A stretch of DNA of 64,000 nt from DATMFV01 sp035555975 (GCA_035555975.1 DATMFV010000135.1:1-64000); one strand, 5' to 3'; shown: positions 7,499 through 16,385, numbered from the stretch's first letter. Notes: generated by a model from the letters alone, not told the origin. Program-made: numbers and translations.

Positions 7499-9637
7499 AT
7501 GAAAACCAATCGTCTCGCGCAAGAAAAATCACCCTACCTTCTTCAACACCAGCACAATCCGGTCGACTGGCACCCGTGGGGGGAGGAAGCGTTTGAAAAA
7601 GCCCGTCTGGAAGAACGCCCGATTTTCCTCTCCATCGGCTACTCCACCTGCCACTGGTGCCACGTCATGGAGCGCGAGTCGTTCGAAAACGAAGCGGTGG
7701 CCCACCTCCTCAACCGGCATTTTGTCCCGATCAAGGTCGACCGCGAGGAGCGGCCCGATGTCGACCGGCTCTACATGACCTTTGTGCAGGCGAGCACCGG
7801 CAGCGGAGGGTGGCCGTTGAGCGCGTTTCTCACTCCCGACTTGAAACCGTTCTTCGGCGGCACCTATTTCCCGCCTGAAGACCGCTACAACCGGCCCGGT
7901 TTTGTGACGCTCCTGCAACGGATCGCACAGGCGTGGGAGCACGACCGCGAGCGGCTCGTCCAGCATGGCGATTCGGTCGTTTCCACCTTGCAGGAAGCCC
8001 ATGAAACGCCCCGGCAGCAGGCCGAAGGAGGAGCCGCCGACCTGGCAACGCTCGAACGCGCCGCCGCGCGGATCATGAGTCATTTTGACCCGGAAGAGGG
8101 CGGTTTTTCCGGCGCGCCGAAGTTTCCAAGACCCGTCACCTTTCATTTTCTCTTTCGCTACGCCGCCCTCACCCGGGATCGGAACGGGGCCGCAAAGGCG
8201 CGCGAGGCGGCGCTTTTCACGCTGCGGAAAATGGCGCTCGGGGGGATGCACGACCACCTCGGCGGCGGTTTTCATCGCTACTCGGTCGACCGTTACTGGC
8301 ATGTTCCCCACTTTGAAAAGATGCTTTACGACCAGGCGCTGCTCGCCGTGGCGTACCTTGAGGCATTCCAGATCGCAGGGCGGCCGGAAGACGCCGCCGT
8401 GGCCGCCGACATCCTCGATTATGTCCAGGCCAACCTGCTTGGGCCCGAAGGCGGGTTTTACTGTGCCGAAGATGCCGACAGCCCCCACCCCGATGACCCG
8501 TCGCAAAGCGGCGAAGGGGCCTTCTACGTCTGGACGCGCGACGAGATCGCCGACGCCCTGGCTCCCGAAGCCGCTGCGATCTTCAACCGCGCCTACGGGG
8601 TTGAAAAAGGGGGGAATGCCCCGCAGGAAAGCGACCCGCACGGCGAGTTGACGGGCAAAAATACCCTGATCCGCCGCGTTTCGGACGAAGAGCTGGCCGC
8701 GCAGTTCAAAAGCGACCCGGAAACGATCGCCCGGTCGCTTGCCGAAAGCCGCCGCACGCTGCTGACGCTGCGCAACCAGCGCCCCCGCCCGCATCTCGAC
8801 GACAAGATCCTGACCGCCTGGAACGGGATGATGATCTCCGCCTTTGCCAGGGCCGCCCACCTTCTGCCCCAGGAAAACCGCGACGATCTCGGGGTCGCCC
8901 GGCGCGCCGCCGCCTTCCTGCGCCAGCATCTCCAGCGCGACGGGCGGCTGTTGCGCTCGTGGCGCGAAGGCCCCGGGGAGACGCCCGCGTTTGCGGAGGA
9001 TTATGCCTTTACCATCGCCGGTCTGCTCGACCTTTACGAGGCCGGAGCGGGCATCGAATGGCTCCGGTGGGCGGTCGAATTGCAGGAGATCTTCGACCAT
9101 CTCTTCTTTGATGAACGCCACGGTGGCTATTTCTCCACTGCCGGCACCGACCCCGCCCTTTTCCTCCGGATGAAGGACGATTACGACGGGGCCGAACCGT
9201 CGTCGAACTCGATCGCCGTCGCCAATGCGCTGCGGCTGGCCGACCTTCTCGACGATGCCGCGCTGCGTGAACGCGCCGACCGGACGCTGGAGAGCTTTGC
9301 CGACCAGCTCCGGAGGACGCCCGAAGCCGTGCCGCTGCTGCTCGGCTCGCTGGCGTTTTCGCTCAGCGAACCCGAGGCATTCATCGTCGCGGGGACGCCG
9401 GTGGAGCCGTGGCTGCACGAACTGGGAACCCGTTTTCTCCCGTTCCGAACGATCCGCTTTGCCGACGGCGGCGAGGGACAGGCGTGGCTCGCCCGGCGGC
9501 TCGGGTTCCTGCGCGAACTCGCACCGCCCGAGGGGGTTCCCTCCGCGCTTTATCTCTGCCGCGCCCATGCCTGCCTGCCGCCGATCACCGAGTTCAGCGC
9601 CACCGGGGACGAGTTGGAACGCTTTGGGGTGGGGTAG
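7499..9637 (+). CDS. DUF255 thioredoxin-fold / six-hairpin protein (YyaL, SSP411 family)
   Basis: A 712-residue protein of the YyaL/spermatogenesis-associated protein 20 family. The N-terminal thioredoxin-like domain (residues 1-165) holds a CHWC motif at 51-54 and the conserved SPYLLQHQHNPVDWHPWGEE and GGWPLSAFLTPDLKPFFGGT. The rest is an alpha/alpha-toroid with FEKMLYDQALL, YCAEDADS, LDDKILTAWNGMM and CRAHACLPP. Length is standard. The biochemical role of the family is not settled; a redox or sugar-related activity is usually proposed. A good ribosome binding site (AAGG repeats) precedes the ATG. It is divergent from the amidase gene. Confidence 0.93.
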   Translation: MKTNRLAQEKSPYLLQHQHNPVDWHPWGEEAFEKARLEERPIFLSIGYSTCHWCHVMERESFENEAVAHLLNRHFVPIKVDREERPDVDRLYMTFVQASTGSGGWPLSAFLTPDLKPFFGGTYFPPEDRYNRPGFVTLLQRIAQAWEHDRERLVQHGDSVVSTLQEAHETPRQQAEGGAADLATLERAAARIMSHFDPEEGGFSGAPKFPRPVTFHFLFRYAALTRDRNGAAKAREAALFTLRKMALGGMHDHLGGGFHRYSVDRYWHVPHFEKMLYDQALLAVAYLEAFQIAGRPEDAAVAADILDYVQANLLGPEGGFYCAEDADSPHPDDPSQSGEGAFYVWTRDEIADALAPEAAAIFNRAYGVEKGGNAPQESDPHGELTGKNTLIRRVSDEELAAQFKSDPETIARSLAESRRTLLTLRNQRPRPHLDDKILTAWNGMMISAFARAAHLLPQENRDDLGVARRAAAFLRQHLQRDGRLLRSWREGPGETPAFAEDYAFTIAGLLDLYEAGAGIEWLRWAVELQEIFDHLFFDERHGGYFSTAGTDPALFLRMKDDYDGAEPSSNSIAVANALRLADLLDDAALRERADRTLESFADQLRRTPEAVPLLLGSLAFSLSEPEAFIVAGTPVEPWLHELGTRFLPFRTIRFADGGEGQAWLARRLGFLRELAPPEGVPSALYLCRAHACLPPITEFSATGDELERFGVG

Positions 9638-9671
9638 GCTCCAAAACCGCCGCGAGACGCGATTCCTTTTT

Positions 9672-10595
9672 ATGAACGCTCAACAGGAAGAGGCTCTCGA
9701 TGTTCTCAATCGCCTCATTGGGATCTGTCGGGACGGACAAGAGGGGTTCCGGACGGCTGCGGAGGCCGTTGTCGACGATCCGGAACTGAAGATGCTGCTT
9801 TCATCCTTTTCACTTCAAAGGGCGAAGTTTGCAGGCGATCTCGAAGCAGAGGCGATCACGATGGGCGAGCACCATCCCGAAAACGAGGGGAGCACCTTCC
9901 GGGGGGCGGCGCACCGGGGGTGGATTCATCTTAAAGGGGCCCTTTCGCGGGGGAGCAACCATGCCCTCCTTGCCGAATGCGAGCGCGGGGAGGATGTCGC
10001 CAAGGAGGCCTACCAGAGGGCGCTCCGGCACGACCTGCCCGCGCCGGTTTACGATCTCATCCAGGAACAGCGGCAGGAGGTGATCACGACCCACAACACG
10101 ATCCGCGCCCTGCGCGACGCGGCGCATCTCGCCGGGCGGCGCAAGAAGATCAGCGGCGGTCGCAAGGACAACAACGCGGAGGTTTCACCGGTGACGCGCG
10201 GGGCGGTCGAGATCTGGCACGAAGTCCAGACGCGCAACCTCGAAGCGATCCGGCGCGATGTCAAAAGCGTGCGTCGCCGCCATCTGGTGATGACGCTCCT
10301 GCGGATGGCCGCGCTGGGAAGCGTTGCGGTGCTCGCGGTCTATTGGCTGCGTTCGCGCAACCGGCGGCTCTCCCTTCGCGGCGCGGGGGATGAACTCTTC
10401 AGCCGGCGACGGCAGCTTCAGAGGCGTCTTGCCGGTTCGCTTCCGCATCTGGGTCGGGGCGCTCCCCTTTCCTCGCGCTTCGGGATGGGGCGTTTTGGAA
10501 GTCGTTCTTTCGGAATGAAGCAGCCGCTGCGCCGCCTGAAAGGTCGGCTCAAACACCGTTCGCGCCTGGCGCGCTGGCAGGAACTCTGGAGTTAG
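9672..10595 (+). CDS. PA2169-type four-helix-bundle (DUF2383) protein with one membrane helix
   Basis: A 307-residue protein starting at the ATG at 9672, 35 bases after the DUF255 gene. Residues 1-145 look like the ferritin-like DUF2383 family: QQEEALDVLNRLIGICRDGQ, EDVAKEAYQRAL and LIQEQRQEVITTHNTIRALR. A basic linker (RRKKISGGRKDN) and a single membrane helix (about 208-225, LLRMAALGSVAVLAVYWL) follow, then a very Arg-rich tail of about 80 residues. Relatives are often stress-induced with unknown function. The basic tail beyond the membrane helix is unusual and could contact nucleic acid or the lipid surface. Confidence 0.75.
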   Translation: MNAQQEEALDVLNRLIGICRDGQEGFRTAAEAVVDDPELKMLLSSFSLQRAKFAGDLEAEAITMGEHHPENEGSTFRGAAHRGWIHLKGALSRGSNHALLAECERGEDVAKEAYQRALRHDLPAPVYDLIQEQRQEVITTHNTIRALRDAAHLAGRRKKISGGRKDNNAEVSPVTRGAVEIWHEVQTRNLEAIRRDVKSVRRRHLVMTLLRMAALGSVAVLAVYWLRSRNRRLSLRGAGDELFSRRRQLQRRLAGSLPHLGRGAPLSSRFGMGRFGSRSFGMKQPLRRLKGRLKHRSRLARWQELWS

Positions 10596-10664
10596 CAGCG
10601 GCTCCGGAGTTGGTCGCAACGGGAGGGTTAAGCCTCCGCGCCGACCGGGGCGTTGGACTCCGCC

Positions 10665-11321
10665 TCACGACTGCTGCAACCCGATCCTCGCAGAGGGCTC
10701 CGAGGGGGCCGGGTGAGGTGTGGGCAGCGGCTGGGAGTGTTGTTCCTCGCCGACATAGATCGCCTCGTCGGGCCACTCCTTGCAGAGGTAGCCATCCTTG
10801 ATGTTCACGCCGGTGATGTAGTTGCGTAACACCCGGTTGGGTGAAAGAATCCGCATCGTCGAAACCTCTTCGATCGAGTTTTCTCCATGGTTGCGGAGAA
10901 GGCTCGGGATCAGCTTCTCGTGCATGGTGATGAAGATATCCTTGTCGTTTTCCCCATCAACAAAGAGGAGCAGCGCCACCTTGCCGTCGATTTCCGCAAT
11001 GTGGCTTTCAAAGATGAACTCGGTAAAGATGGAGCGGACCGCCGGTTCCCGCGCGATGTCGTCCTGAATCTTGCGCAGCGTCATCCCGAGACGGAACTTG
11101 ATGATATAGACATGCCGGGAGGTAAACTGCCCGGTGCCCGAAGCGGAGAGATCAACATGGGTGAAGAAGGTCAGGATGCCTTCCTGCTCCATCCGCTGGC
11201 GCTTGCGGGAGACAGTCCGGACATTGACGCCGGTCGTCTCGCCGATGCCGTTGTCGCTCTCGCGGGGATCGCGGACCAGGGCCCGGGCGATCAGCCGCTC
11301 CTGTTCATCAAGTTCTCTCAT
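10665..11321 (-). CDS. Lrp/AsnC-like winged-helix regulator
   Basis: A 218-residue protein from the ATG at 11321. Residues 1-60 form a winged helix similar to Lrp (LDEQERLIARALVRDP then GVNVRTVSRKRQRMEQEGIL). The middle has an alpha/beta pattern like the RAM ligand-binding domain (VYIIKFRLGMTLRKIQDDI then SIFTEFIFESHIAEIDGKVA). The C-terminal 60 residues do not match the usual family length and end in a Pro/Ser-rich tail. The frame is open for 30 codons upstream, but the ATG directly before the winged helix is the better start. It is downstream of infC on the same strand, with a hairpin between them. The ligand is unknown. Confidence 0.6.
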   Translation of the reverse strand: MRELDEQERLIARALVRDPRESDNGIGETTGVNVRTVSRKRQRMEQEGILTFFTHVDLSASGTGQFTSRHVYIIKFRLGMTLRKIQDDIAREPAVRSIFTEFIFESHIAEIDGKVALLLFVDGENDKDIFITMHEKLIPSLLRNHGENSIEEVSTMRILSPNRVLRNYITGVNIKDGYLCKEWPDEAIYVGEEQHSQPLPTPHPAPSEPSARIGLQQS

Positions 11322-11436
11322 GAGGTGGTGGAGGCTAAAGGTTAGACGATTTCCGTTGGAACAGTAAACGCCAAACCTCCCGACAGCGGGCGAAAGGCCC
11401 TCTCCGGCCATGTCAAGGAAACAGCCGTCATAAGCC

Positions 11437-11467
11437 GCCGGGAAACGAACGAGCGTCGTTTCCCGGC
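11437..11467 (-). terminator. Stem-loop downstream of infC
   Basis: A perfect 12-base stem (GCCGGGAAACGA pairing with TCGTTTCCCGGC) with a 7-base loop, 35 bases after the infC stop. There is no T-tract on the minus strand, so it may act as a weak terminator or an mRNA-stabilising hairpin. Confidence 0.45.
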
Positions 11468-11501
11468 AGATTTGAGAAACTTTTGGCCTCCCTGAAAAAA
11501 A

Positions 11502-12122
11502 CTACGAAGCGTCGCCTTCTTCCTCGTCGTCTTCGTCGTGGTGGTCGTCCTCTTCTTCCTCGTGCTCGTCGGTGTCGTGTTCCGGCAACGAGAAACGGCG
11601 TTTGCGTTTGCCGACCGGAAGCGGAGAGAGCGTCATGTTGATGCTCCGCCCGACCATGCGCGGTTCCATTTCGACCACGGCCATGGTGGAGAGATCATTC
11701 CTGACGCGCTGCATCACCGCCTGGCCAAGATCCTTGTGTGCCATTTCACGACCGCGAAACTGGAGTTGCACCTTGAGTTTATTGCCTTTGTCCAGAAACT
11801 GTTCACCCCGGCGGAGCTTGGTCAGGTAATCGTGTTCGTCGATATTGACCCGGAACTTGATCTCCTTGAGCCGGCTGGTGTTCTGTTTTTTCTCCTTCTC
11901 CTGTTTCGCCATCTCGTAACGGAACTTTCCGAAGTCGACGATACGGCATACGGGAGGGGTGGCATGGGGGGCAACCTCAACGAGGTCCAGCCCCAGCGAC
12001 TGGGCTTTGCGCAAGGCTTCCTGGAGGCGCATGACGCCGAGGGCCTCGTTGGTGGACGCCACAATAACCCGCACCTCCTTGGCGCGAATGCGTCCATTGA
12101 CTCTGATCTGTCTTATTTGGAT
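11502..12122 (-). CDS. infC: Translation initiation factor IF-3 with a non-AUG (AUC) start codon
   Basis: IF-3, which prevents 50S joining and checks the start codon on the 30S subunit. Motifs: RVNGRIRAKEVRVI, SLGLDLVEVAPHATPPVCRI, DFGKFRYEMAKQEKEKKQ and LKEIKFRVNIDEHDYLTKL. The frame has no ATG, GTG or TTG that would keep the conserved N-terminus; the first GTG (12074) would delete the RVNxxIR segment, and a TAG stop lies at 12150-12152. A strong Shine-Dalgarno AAGGAG (12136-12131) is 8 bases before an ATC at 12122, giving 206 residues. An ATA at 12116 is the second choice. E. coli infC uses AUU for autoregulation. The C-terminal 25 residues are almost all Asp, Glu and His. No rpmI or rplT follows. 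Confidence 0.92.
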   Translation of the reverse strand: MQIRQIRVNGRIRAKEVRVIVASTNEALGVMRLQEALRKAQSLGLDLVEVAPHATPPVCRIVDFGKFRYEMAKQEKEKKQNTSRLKEIKFRVNIDEHDYLTKLRRGEQFLDKGNKLKVQLQFRGREMAHKDLGQAVMQRVRNDLSTMAVVEMEPRMVGRSINMTLSPLPVGKRKRRFSLPEHDTDEHEEEEDDHHDEDDEEEGDAS

Positions 12123-12455
12123 AGTTCGTTCTCCTTGGGGCGCTTCTTTCTAAGGAGGGAAAAAAAGCACCCGTTTGTTTGGTCTCTTGCTTTACAACTC
12201 CGCTTCTTTCCAGGGAACCCGGTTTCCCGGCTTCCCCGCTCCCTTGGTCTTGATCTCCTGCGGCATTCGCGGCGGCATGCCGCAGGCTTCCCGCTTGGAT
12301 GTCCGGAAAACATCAAGCGGTATCGACGTGCATTTAGGCGAGTTTTTTACGGGGAGCAAGGTGAAATTTACAGGTCGGCGTTTTTCAGGGAAACACCGGT
12401 TCCTTTTTCGCCGGTTCGCCTGCCTGAAGACACTGTTTGCTCCCCCCAAGCCCCA
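12123..12455 (-). other. Gene-free leader region upstream of infC
   Basis: About 330 bases between the aldolase stop and the infC start. Besides the infC ribosome binding site it holds one clear inverted repeat, CCTGCGGCA with TGCCGCAGG (12257-12286, 12-base loop). On the minus strand this could be an aldolase terminator without a T-tract, or part of an infC leader fold. I see no open frame with protein-like composition and no recognised riboswitch. Confidence 0.5.
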
Positions 12456-13430
12456 TCACGCGTGGGCGGCCAAGGCGTCGCGAACGGCGGAAAGTTGTCC
12501 GGCCGAACCGAGCTTGGTGTTTTTGTGCGCGATGAAACGGGCGTACTCGTCCATGAAGATTTTACCCGGCGGCCTGAAGTCGAACTGGTCGGGGTGATCC
12601 CGGAAAAACTCCCGGTGAACACGGGTCCAGACCAGCCGCCCGTCGGTATCGATGTTGATCTTGGTCACCCCGAGCTTTGCTGCGGGGAGGTATTCGTTTT
12701 CGTCCACACCGCGCGCGGCCGGGTCGAGCCTGCCGCCCGCTTCGTTGATCCGGCGCACCTCTTCCTGCGGGACGCTGGAGGAGCCGTGCATGACGATCGG
12801 CGTGGCGGGCAATCCCGCAGCGGCGATCTTTTCGGCGATCGCTTCGATGATGTGAAAATGGAGGCTCTGCTGTCCCTTGAACTTGTAGGCCCCGTGGCTC
12901 GTGCCGATCGCCGCCGCCAAGGCGTCGCAACCGCTGCGCCGGATGAACTCGACCGCTTCGTCGGGGTTGGTCAGGCAGGCGTTGCCTTCGTCAACGGAGA
13001 CATCCTCCTCCACGCCGCCGAGCTGGCCGAGTTCGGCTTCCACGGAGATGCCAGCGGCATGAGCCCGTTCCACGACGCGGCGGGTGATGGCGATATTTTC
13101 CTCAAACGACTCGTGCGAAGCGTCGATCATGACCGAGCTGTAGAAGCCCGAGTCGATGCAATCGTAGCAGGTCTCTTCGTCGCCGTGGTCAAGGTGAACC
13201 GCGTAGATCGCTTCGGGGAACATCTCGTCGGCGGCGCGGATCACCGCTTCGAGAATCCGTTTGTCCGAATACTTCCGCGCCCCCTTGGAAAGCTGGATGA
13301 TGAAGGGAGCCTGGCTCTCCACGCATCCCCGAAAGAGGCCGATCGTCTGTTCGATGTTGTTGATGTTGTACGCTCCGATGGCGTACTTCCCGTAGGCGAG
13401 TTGATAAAGTGCGGCTGTGGTGACAATCAT
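12456..13430 (-). CDS. fba: Class II fructose-bisphosphate aldolase
   Basis: A 324-residue zinc-dependent aldolase that reversibly cleaves fructose-1,6-bisphosphate to dihydroxyacetone phosphate and glyceraldehyde-3-phosphate in the cytoplasm. Motifs: YAIGAYNINNIEQ, the zinc-binding AVHLDHGDEETC, MIDASHESFEEN, VEAELGQLGGVEEDVSV, AIGTSHGAYKF, VMHGSSSVP and the phosphate-binding VTKINIDTDGRL. Length and the order of motifs are normal. The ATG at 13430 begins MIVTT, as in many class IIB enzymes. It is transcribed in the same direction as flotillin upstream and infC downstream but well spaced from both. Confidence 0.96.
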   Translation of the reverse strand: MIVTTAALYQLAYGKYAIGAYNINNIEQTIGLFRGCVESQAPFIIQLSKGARKYSDKRILEAVIRAADEMFPEAIYAVHLDHGDEETCYDCIDSGFYSSVMIDASHESFEENIAITRRVVERAHAAGISVEAELGQLGGVEEDVSVDEGNACLTNPDEAVEFIRRSGCDALAAAIGTSHGAYKFKGQQSLHFHIIEAIAEKIAAAGLPATPIVMHGSSSVPQEEVRRINEAGGRLDPAARGVDENEYLPAAKLGVTKINIDTDGRLVWTRVHREFFRDHPDQFDFRPPGKIFMDEYARFIAHKNTKLGSAGQLSAVRDALAAHA

Positions 13431-13554
13431 GCGTTGAAAGGGAGTATGAGGGTTAAGAGAGGAGCGGGCAAGTGCAAACGAAAACGGGAGGCCCGCGCCC
13501 GGATCAGTGATACTTCACAATCGCACGACCGGCGCTTCCGGTTGTTTGAAAATG

Positions 13555-15012
13555 CTATTCCGGCTTCTTGCCGACAAAGCGCCAATCCTGTCCATCCGCC
13601 GGCGGTTTGCCGTTGCCGTCCGCTGCCGGGCGTCCTTCCGACGCTTCCATTTCGCCAAGGTAATCGGGGAGCTTGAGCCCGGCCTGCCGTGCGAGTTCCT
13701 GCAATGGCGGGAGGCTGCGGATCATTCCCGAAAGAAAATTCGCCGTGGAACCGGTGCCGTTTTCGCCGCCGCCGTTGTCCCAGACGGTCACCTTGTCGAT
13801 CTTGATGCCGGAAATCGCCTCTGCCTGGGCTTCGACCAGCTTCGGCATCTGCTCGCTCAACAGAAGGGTGATCGCGATCTGCGGGTTGTTCCCCGCCGAC
13901 TCGATCATCTGCCGGAACCCGTCGGCCTTTGCATGGAGGATCTGCTTGGTCCCTTCCGCTTCGGCGCCGAGGCGCGAGGCGATCTCGAACGCTGCGGCGT
14001 CTGCCGTGGCCCGGATGCTGTCGGCCTGGGCGTTCGCTGCGATCCGGACTTGGTCGGCCTCGGCTTCCGCCAGGACGGTGATCCGCTTCTTCTGCACCTC
14101 CGCCGGGACGACTTCGTTGGCATAGCGGGTCGCCTGCTCGACCTGGGCGCGCGCCGATTCCGCCTCCTGCTGGGCGGTGTACGAATCGCGTTCGGCATTG
14201 GCGGTTGCCACCCGTTCCGCCGTCACGGCCAGCCGGTTGGCTTCGGCGATCTCGACGTTGAGCGCGGCGTTGGAATTGGCGATCTCGATCTGCGCCAGGT
14301 TTTTCCCTTTGGTTGCTTCGGCCTGGGCGTTGGCGACTTCGACCTCGCGTTCCCGCCCGGCCTGGGCTGCGCCGATCTCCCCGTCCCGTTCGGCCTGGGC
14401 GACCTTGACCTTCGCTTCGTTGATCGCCTTGGAGGCCGCCTCTTTACCGAGCGCTTCGATGTAGCCGCTTTCGTCGGTGACGTCCTGGATGTTGACGTTG
14501 ATCAGCCTCAAACCGACCTTCTTCAACTCGACCTCCACCCCGCTGGCGATGTTGGAGATCAGCTTGTCGCGGTCGGAGTTGATTTCCTCGATGCTCATGG
14601 TCGCGATGACCACGCGCATCTGCCCGAAAATGATATCCTTGGCGAGATCGCGGATGCTCTCCTGCGAAAGCCCGAGCAGGCGTTCGGCGGCGTTTTCCAT
14701 CACGCCCGGTTCGGTCGCGATCCCGACGGTGAAGGTCGAGGGGGTGTTGACGCGGATGTTCTGCCGGGAGAGCGCTCCTTTGAGTGGGATCTCGATCGGC
14801 ATCGGGGTCAGTTCCAGATAGGCGTGGTTCTGGATCAGCGGCCAGACAAAGGTCGCGCCGCCATGAATGCACTTGGCCGATTTGCCGCCGCCGACCTTTC
14901 CGTAGACGACGAGGATGCGGTCGCTGGGACAACGCCGGTAGCGCCGCGAAACGGCAAAGAGCATCCCGATGAGGATGAGAAGAACACCTGCGATGAGAAG
15001 TATGACAATCAT
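13555..15012 (-). CDS. Flotillin-like membrane scaffold protein
   Basis: A 485-residue SPFH/flotillin protein. It has an N-terminal membrane helix (residues 2-22, VILLIAGVLLILIGMLF), an SPFH domain (about 30-200, GGATFVWPLIQNHAYLEL, VNTPSTFTVGIAT), and a long Ala/Glu-rich coiled coil (about 200-390) with repeats such as AEADQVRIAANAQADSIRA. The C-terminus is Pro/Gly-rich. Flotillins organise ordered membrane domains. The gene upstream by 28 bases encodes an NfeD-like partner, the same pairing as yuaF-yuaG in Bacillus. Confidence 0.93.
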   Translation of the reverse strand: MIVILLIAGVLLILIGMLFAVSRRYRRCPSDRILVVYGKVGGGKSAKCIHGGATFVWPLIQNHAYLELTPMPIEIPLKGALSRQNIRVNTPSTFTVGIATEPGVMENAAERLLGLSQESIRDLAKDIIFGQMRVVIATMSIEEINSDRDKLISNIASGVEVELKKVGLRLINVNIQDVTDESGYIEALGKEAASKAINEAKVKVAQAERDGEIGAAQAGREREVEVANAQAEATKGKNLAQIEIANSNAALNVEIAEANRLAVTAERVATANAERDSYTAQQEAESARAQVEQATRYANEVVPAEVQKKRITVLAEAEADQVRIAANAQADSIRATADAAAFEIASRLGAEAEGTKQILHAKADGFRQMIESAGNNPQIAITLLLSEQMPKLVEAQAEAISGIKIDKVTVWDNGGGENGTGSTANFLSGMIRSLPPLQELARQAGLKLPDYLGEMEASEGRPAADGNGKPPADGQDWRFVGKKPE

Positions 15013-15040
15013 GGTTCCATTCCTTTTTTGATTACTTTTT

Positions 15041-15604
15041 TTAAACCCGCTCGACCCTGACCAGATCGTGACCGATGACTTCGAGCACTTTGACCCGCTC
15101 CCCGCTGGCGATCTCGTGATCGCTGATCGCCGCGAGGGTCACCATGCGCGACTGGGCGACCACCTGCACCTGCCCGCCCGTGCCGGGGCTGGCGGGAATG
15201 CGGATATAGGCGGTGCCGACTTTCCCGACGCAGTTGGCGATCTGAAAGGTGTTGTCCTCTTTAAGAAGGCTGAACATCCGCATCAGGAAAAGGAAAATGG
15301 CCCCGAGTGCCAGCCCCGCCAGCGCGCCGCAGAGAGTGGCCACGACGATCGAATACCCCGCCCCGAGCATCAGCGAACCGACCGCCCCGAAGGCAAGCGT
15401 AAAACCTGAAAGGGTGGTCCATGAAATCACCTGCCCGCCCCCATGGTCGCCCCCCTCGGCAATCCCGTCGTCATCAACACCGACCAGCCGGAGGATGACC
15501 TGCAACATCGCCATCAGAAACCCCGCCACGGCGATCACACGAAAAACGGTGTTCGCCAGATACCCTTCACTAAAGAAGAAGTCATGCAGGAGGGAGAGGA
15601 GCAT
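15041..15604 (-). CDS. NfeD-like membrane protein, flotillin partner
   Basis: A 187-residue protein with three or four hydrophobic helices (about 18-42, 63-80, 83-108) and a C-terminal OB-fold-like domain (about 120-187: IANCVGKVGTAYIRIPASP, VLEVIGHDLVRVERV), the layout of YuaF/NfeD1b proteins. Its stop is 28 bases before the flotillin start, so they form an operon. It probably works with flotillin in membrane-domain assembly. No NfeD protease domain is present. Confidence 0.85.
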   Translation of the reverse strand: MLLSLLHDFFFSEGYLANTVFRVIAVAGFLMAMLQVILRLVGVDDDGIAEGGDHGGGQVISWTTLSGFTLAFGAVGSLMLGAGYSIVVATLCGALAGLALGAIFLFLMRMFSLLKEDNTFQIANCVGKVGTAYIRIPASPGTGGQVQVVAQSRMVTLAAISDHEIASGERVKVLEVIGHDLVRVERV

Positions 15605-15744
15605 CGCGTGCGAACGCTATCCGGTTTCCCGGAAAGATGGCAAGAGAAACCGACTTATTTTCAAGCCGAAAGAATCACGAGAATTTCCGGCCCGGGAATC
15701 AGTGAGCCATTTTCCTTGCTGACTCCCGTAAATATGGGATATTC

Positions 15745-16011
15745 ATGATCATGAAAACCACACTGGACATTCCCGACGAAGTTTTCCGTCAAGCCAAGGC
15801 CCGGGCCGCCCTTCGTGGGGTGTCCCTGCGCCAATTCGTTGCCGAGGCGCTTGAGGAAAAAATGGCCGCTCCGTCCCTCGGCTCCGCTTCCTCTGAGCCG
15901 CCATGGATGCAGGGATTCGGGGCTTTGACCGATCTCCGGGACGAAACCCGCCGCATCGACACCATCATTGAGGAAACGTTTGGACAGCTTGATGAGGAAG
16001 ATCGCGCATGA
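15745..16011 (+). CDS. vapB: VapB-type antitoxin
   Basis: An 88-residue protein with a ribbon-helix-helix N-terminus (MKTTLDIPDEVFRQAKARAA then RGVSLRQFVAEAL) that would bind operator DNA, and an acidic C-terminus that would cover the toxin site. The start is the ATG at 15745, or the ATG two codons later. The stop overlaps the toxin start by 4 bases (ATGA), typical for toxin-antitoxin pairs and for translational coupling. An AT-rich stretch just upstream (15729-15744) is a likely autoregulated promoter. Confidence 0.88.
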   Translation: MIMKTTLDIPDEVFRQAKARAALRGVSLRQFVAEALEEKMAAPSLGSASSEPPWMQGFGALTDLRDETRRIDTIIEETFGQLDEEDRA

Positions 16012-16385
16012 TCCTCGACACCAACGCGCTCTCCGCCTGGGCTGATGGCAACCCCGCCTGCCGGTTCGCTTTTCTGGAAGCCTCCCGGCTGGTCCTTCCC
16101 GCCATCGTTCTGGGAGAATACCTCTACGGCATCCGCCAATCGCGCCATCGCTCCCGCTACGAAGAATGGCTCACGCAGAACCTGCCCTACGCCGAACTCC
16201 AACCCGTCACAGCCTCCACGGCGAATCACTACGCCAACCTTCGCCTCCAACTCAAAGCCAAGGGCACTCCCATCCCTGCCAACGATCTCTGGATCGCCGC
16301 CCTGACACTGGAACTTCAGCTTCCGCTCCTGACCAACGACAACCATTTCGACCGCATTCACGGGCTCACCATCATCCGCTTCTGA
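16008..16385 (+). CDS. vapC: VapC-type PIN-domain toxin ribonuclease
   Basis: A 125-residue PIN-domain protein. The acidic metal-binding residues appear in order: Asp4 in MILDTNALSAW, the Glu in VLGEYLYGIRQS, the Asp in IPANDLWIAALTLE, and the Asp in LLTNDNHFDRI. VapC toxins cut specific RNAs, often tRNA or rRNA, when free of VapB. All catalytic positions are intact, so it is probably active. It is coupled to the antitoxin by a 4-base overlap. Confidence 0.92.
   Translation: MILDTNALSAWADGNPACRFAFLEASRLVLPAIVLGEYLYGIRQSRHRSRYEEWLTQNLPYAELQPVTASTANHYANLRLQLKAKGTPIPANDLWIAALTLELQLPLLTNDNHFDRIHGLTIIRF

Noticed and set aside
11502..12074. infC starting at the GTG at 12074
   Set aside because: That start removes the conserved RVNxxIRAKE segment and has no good ribosome binding site, while AAGGAG is placed correctly for the ATC at 12122.
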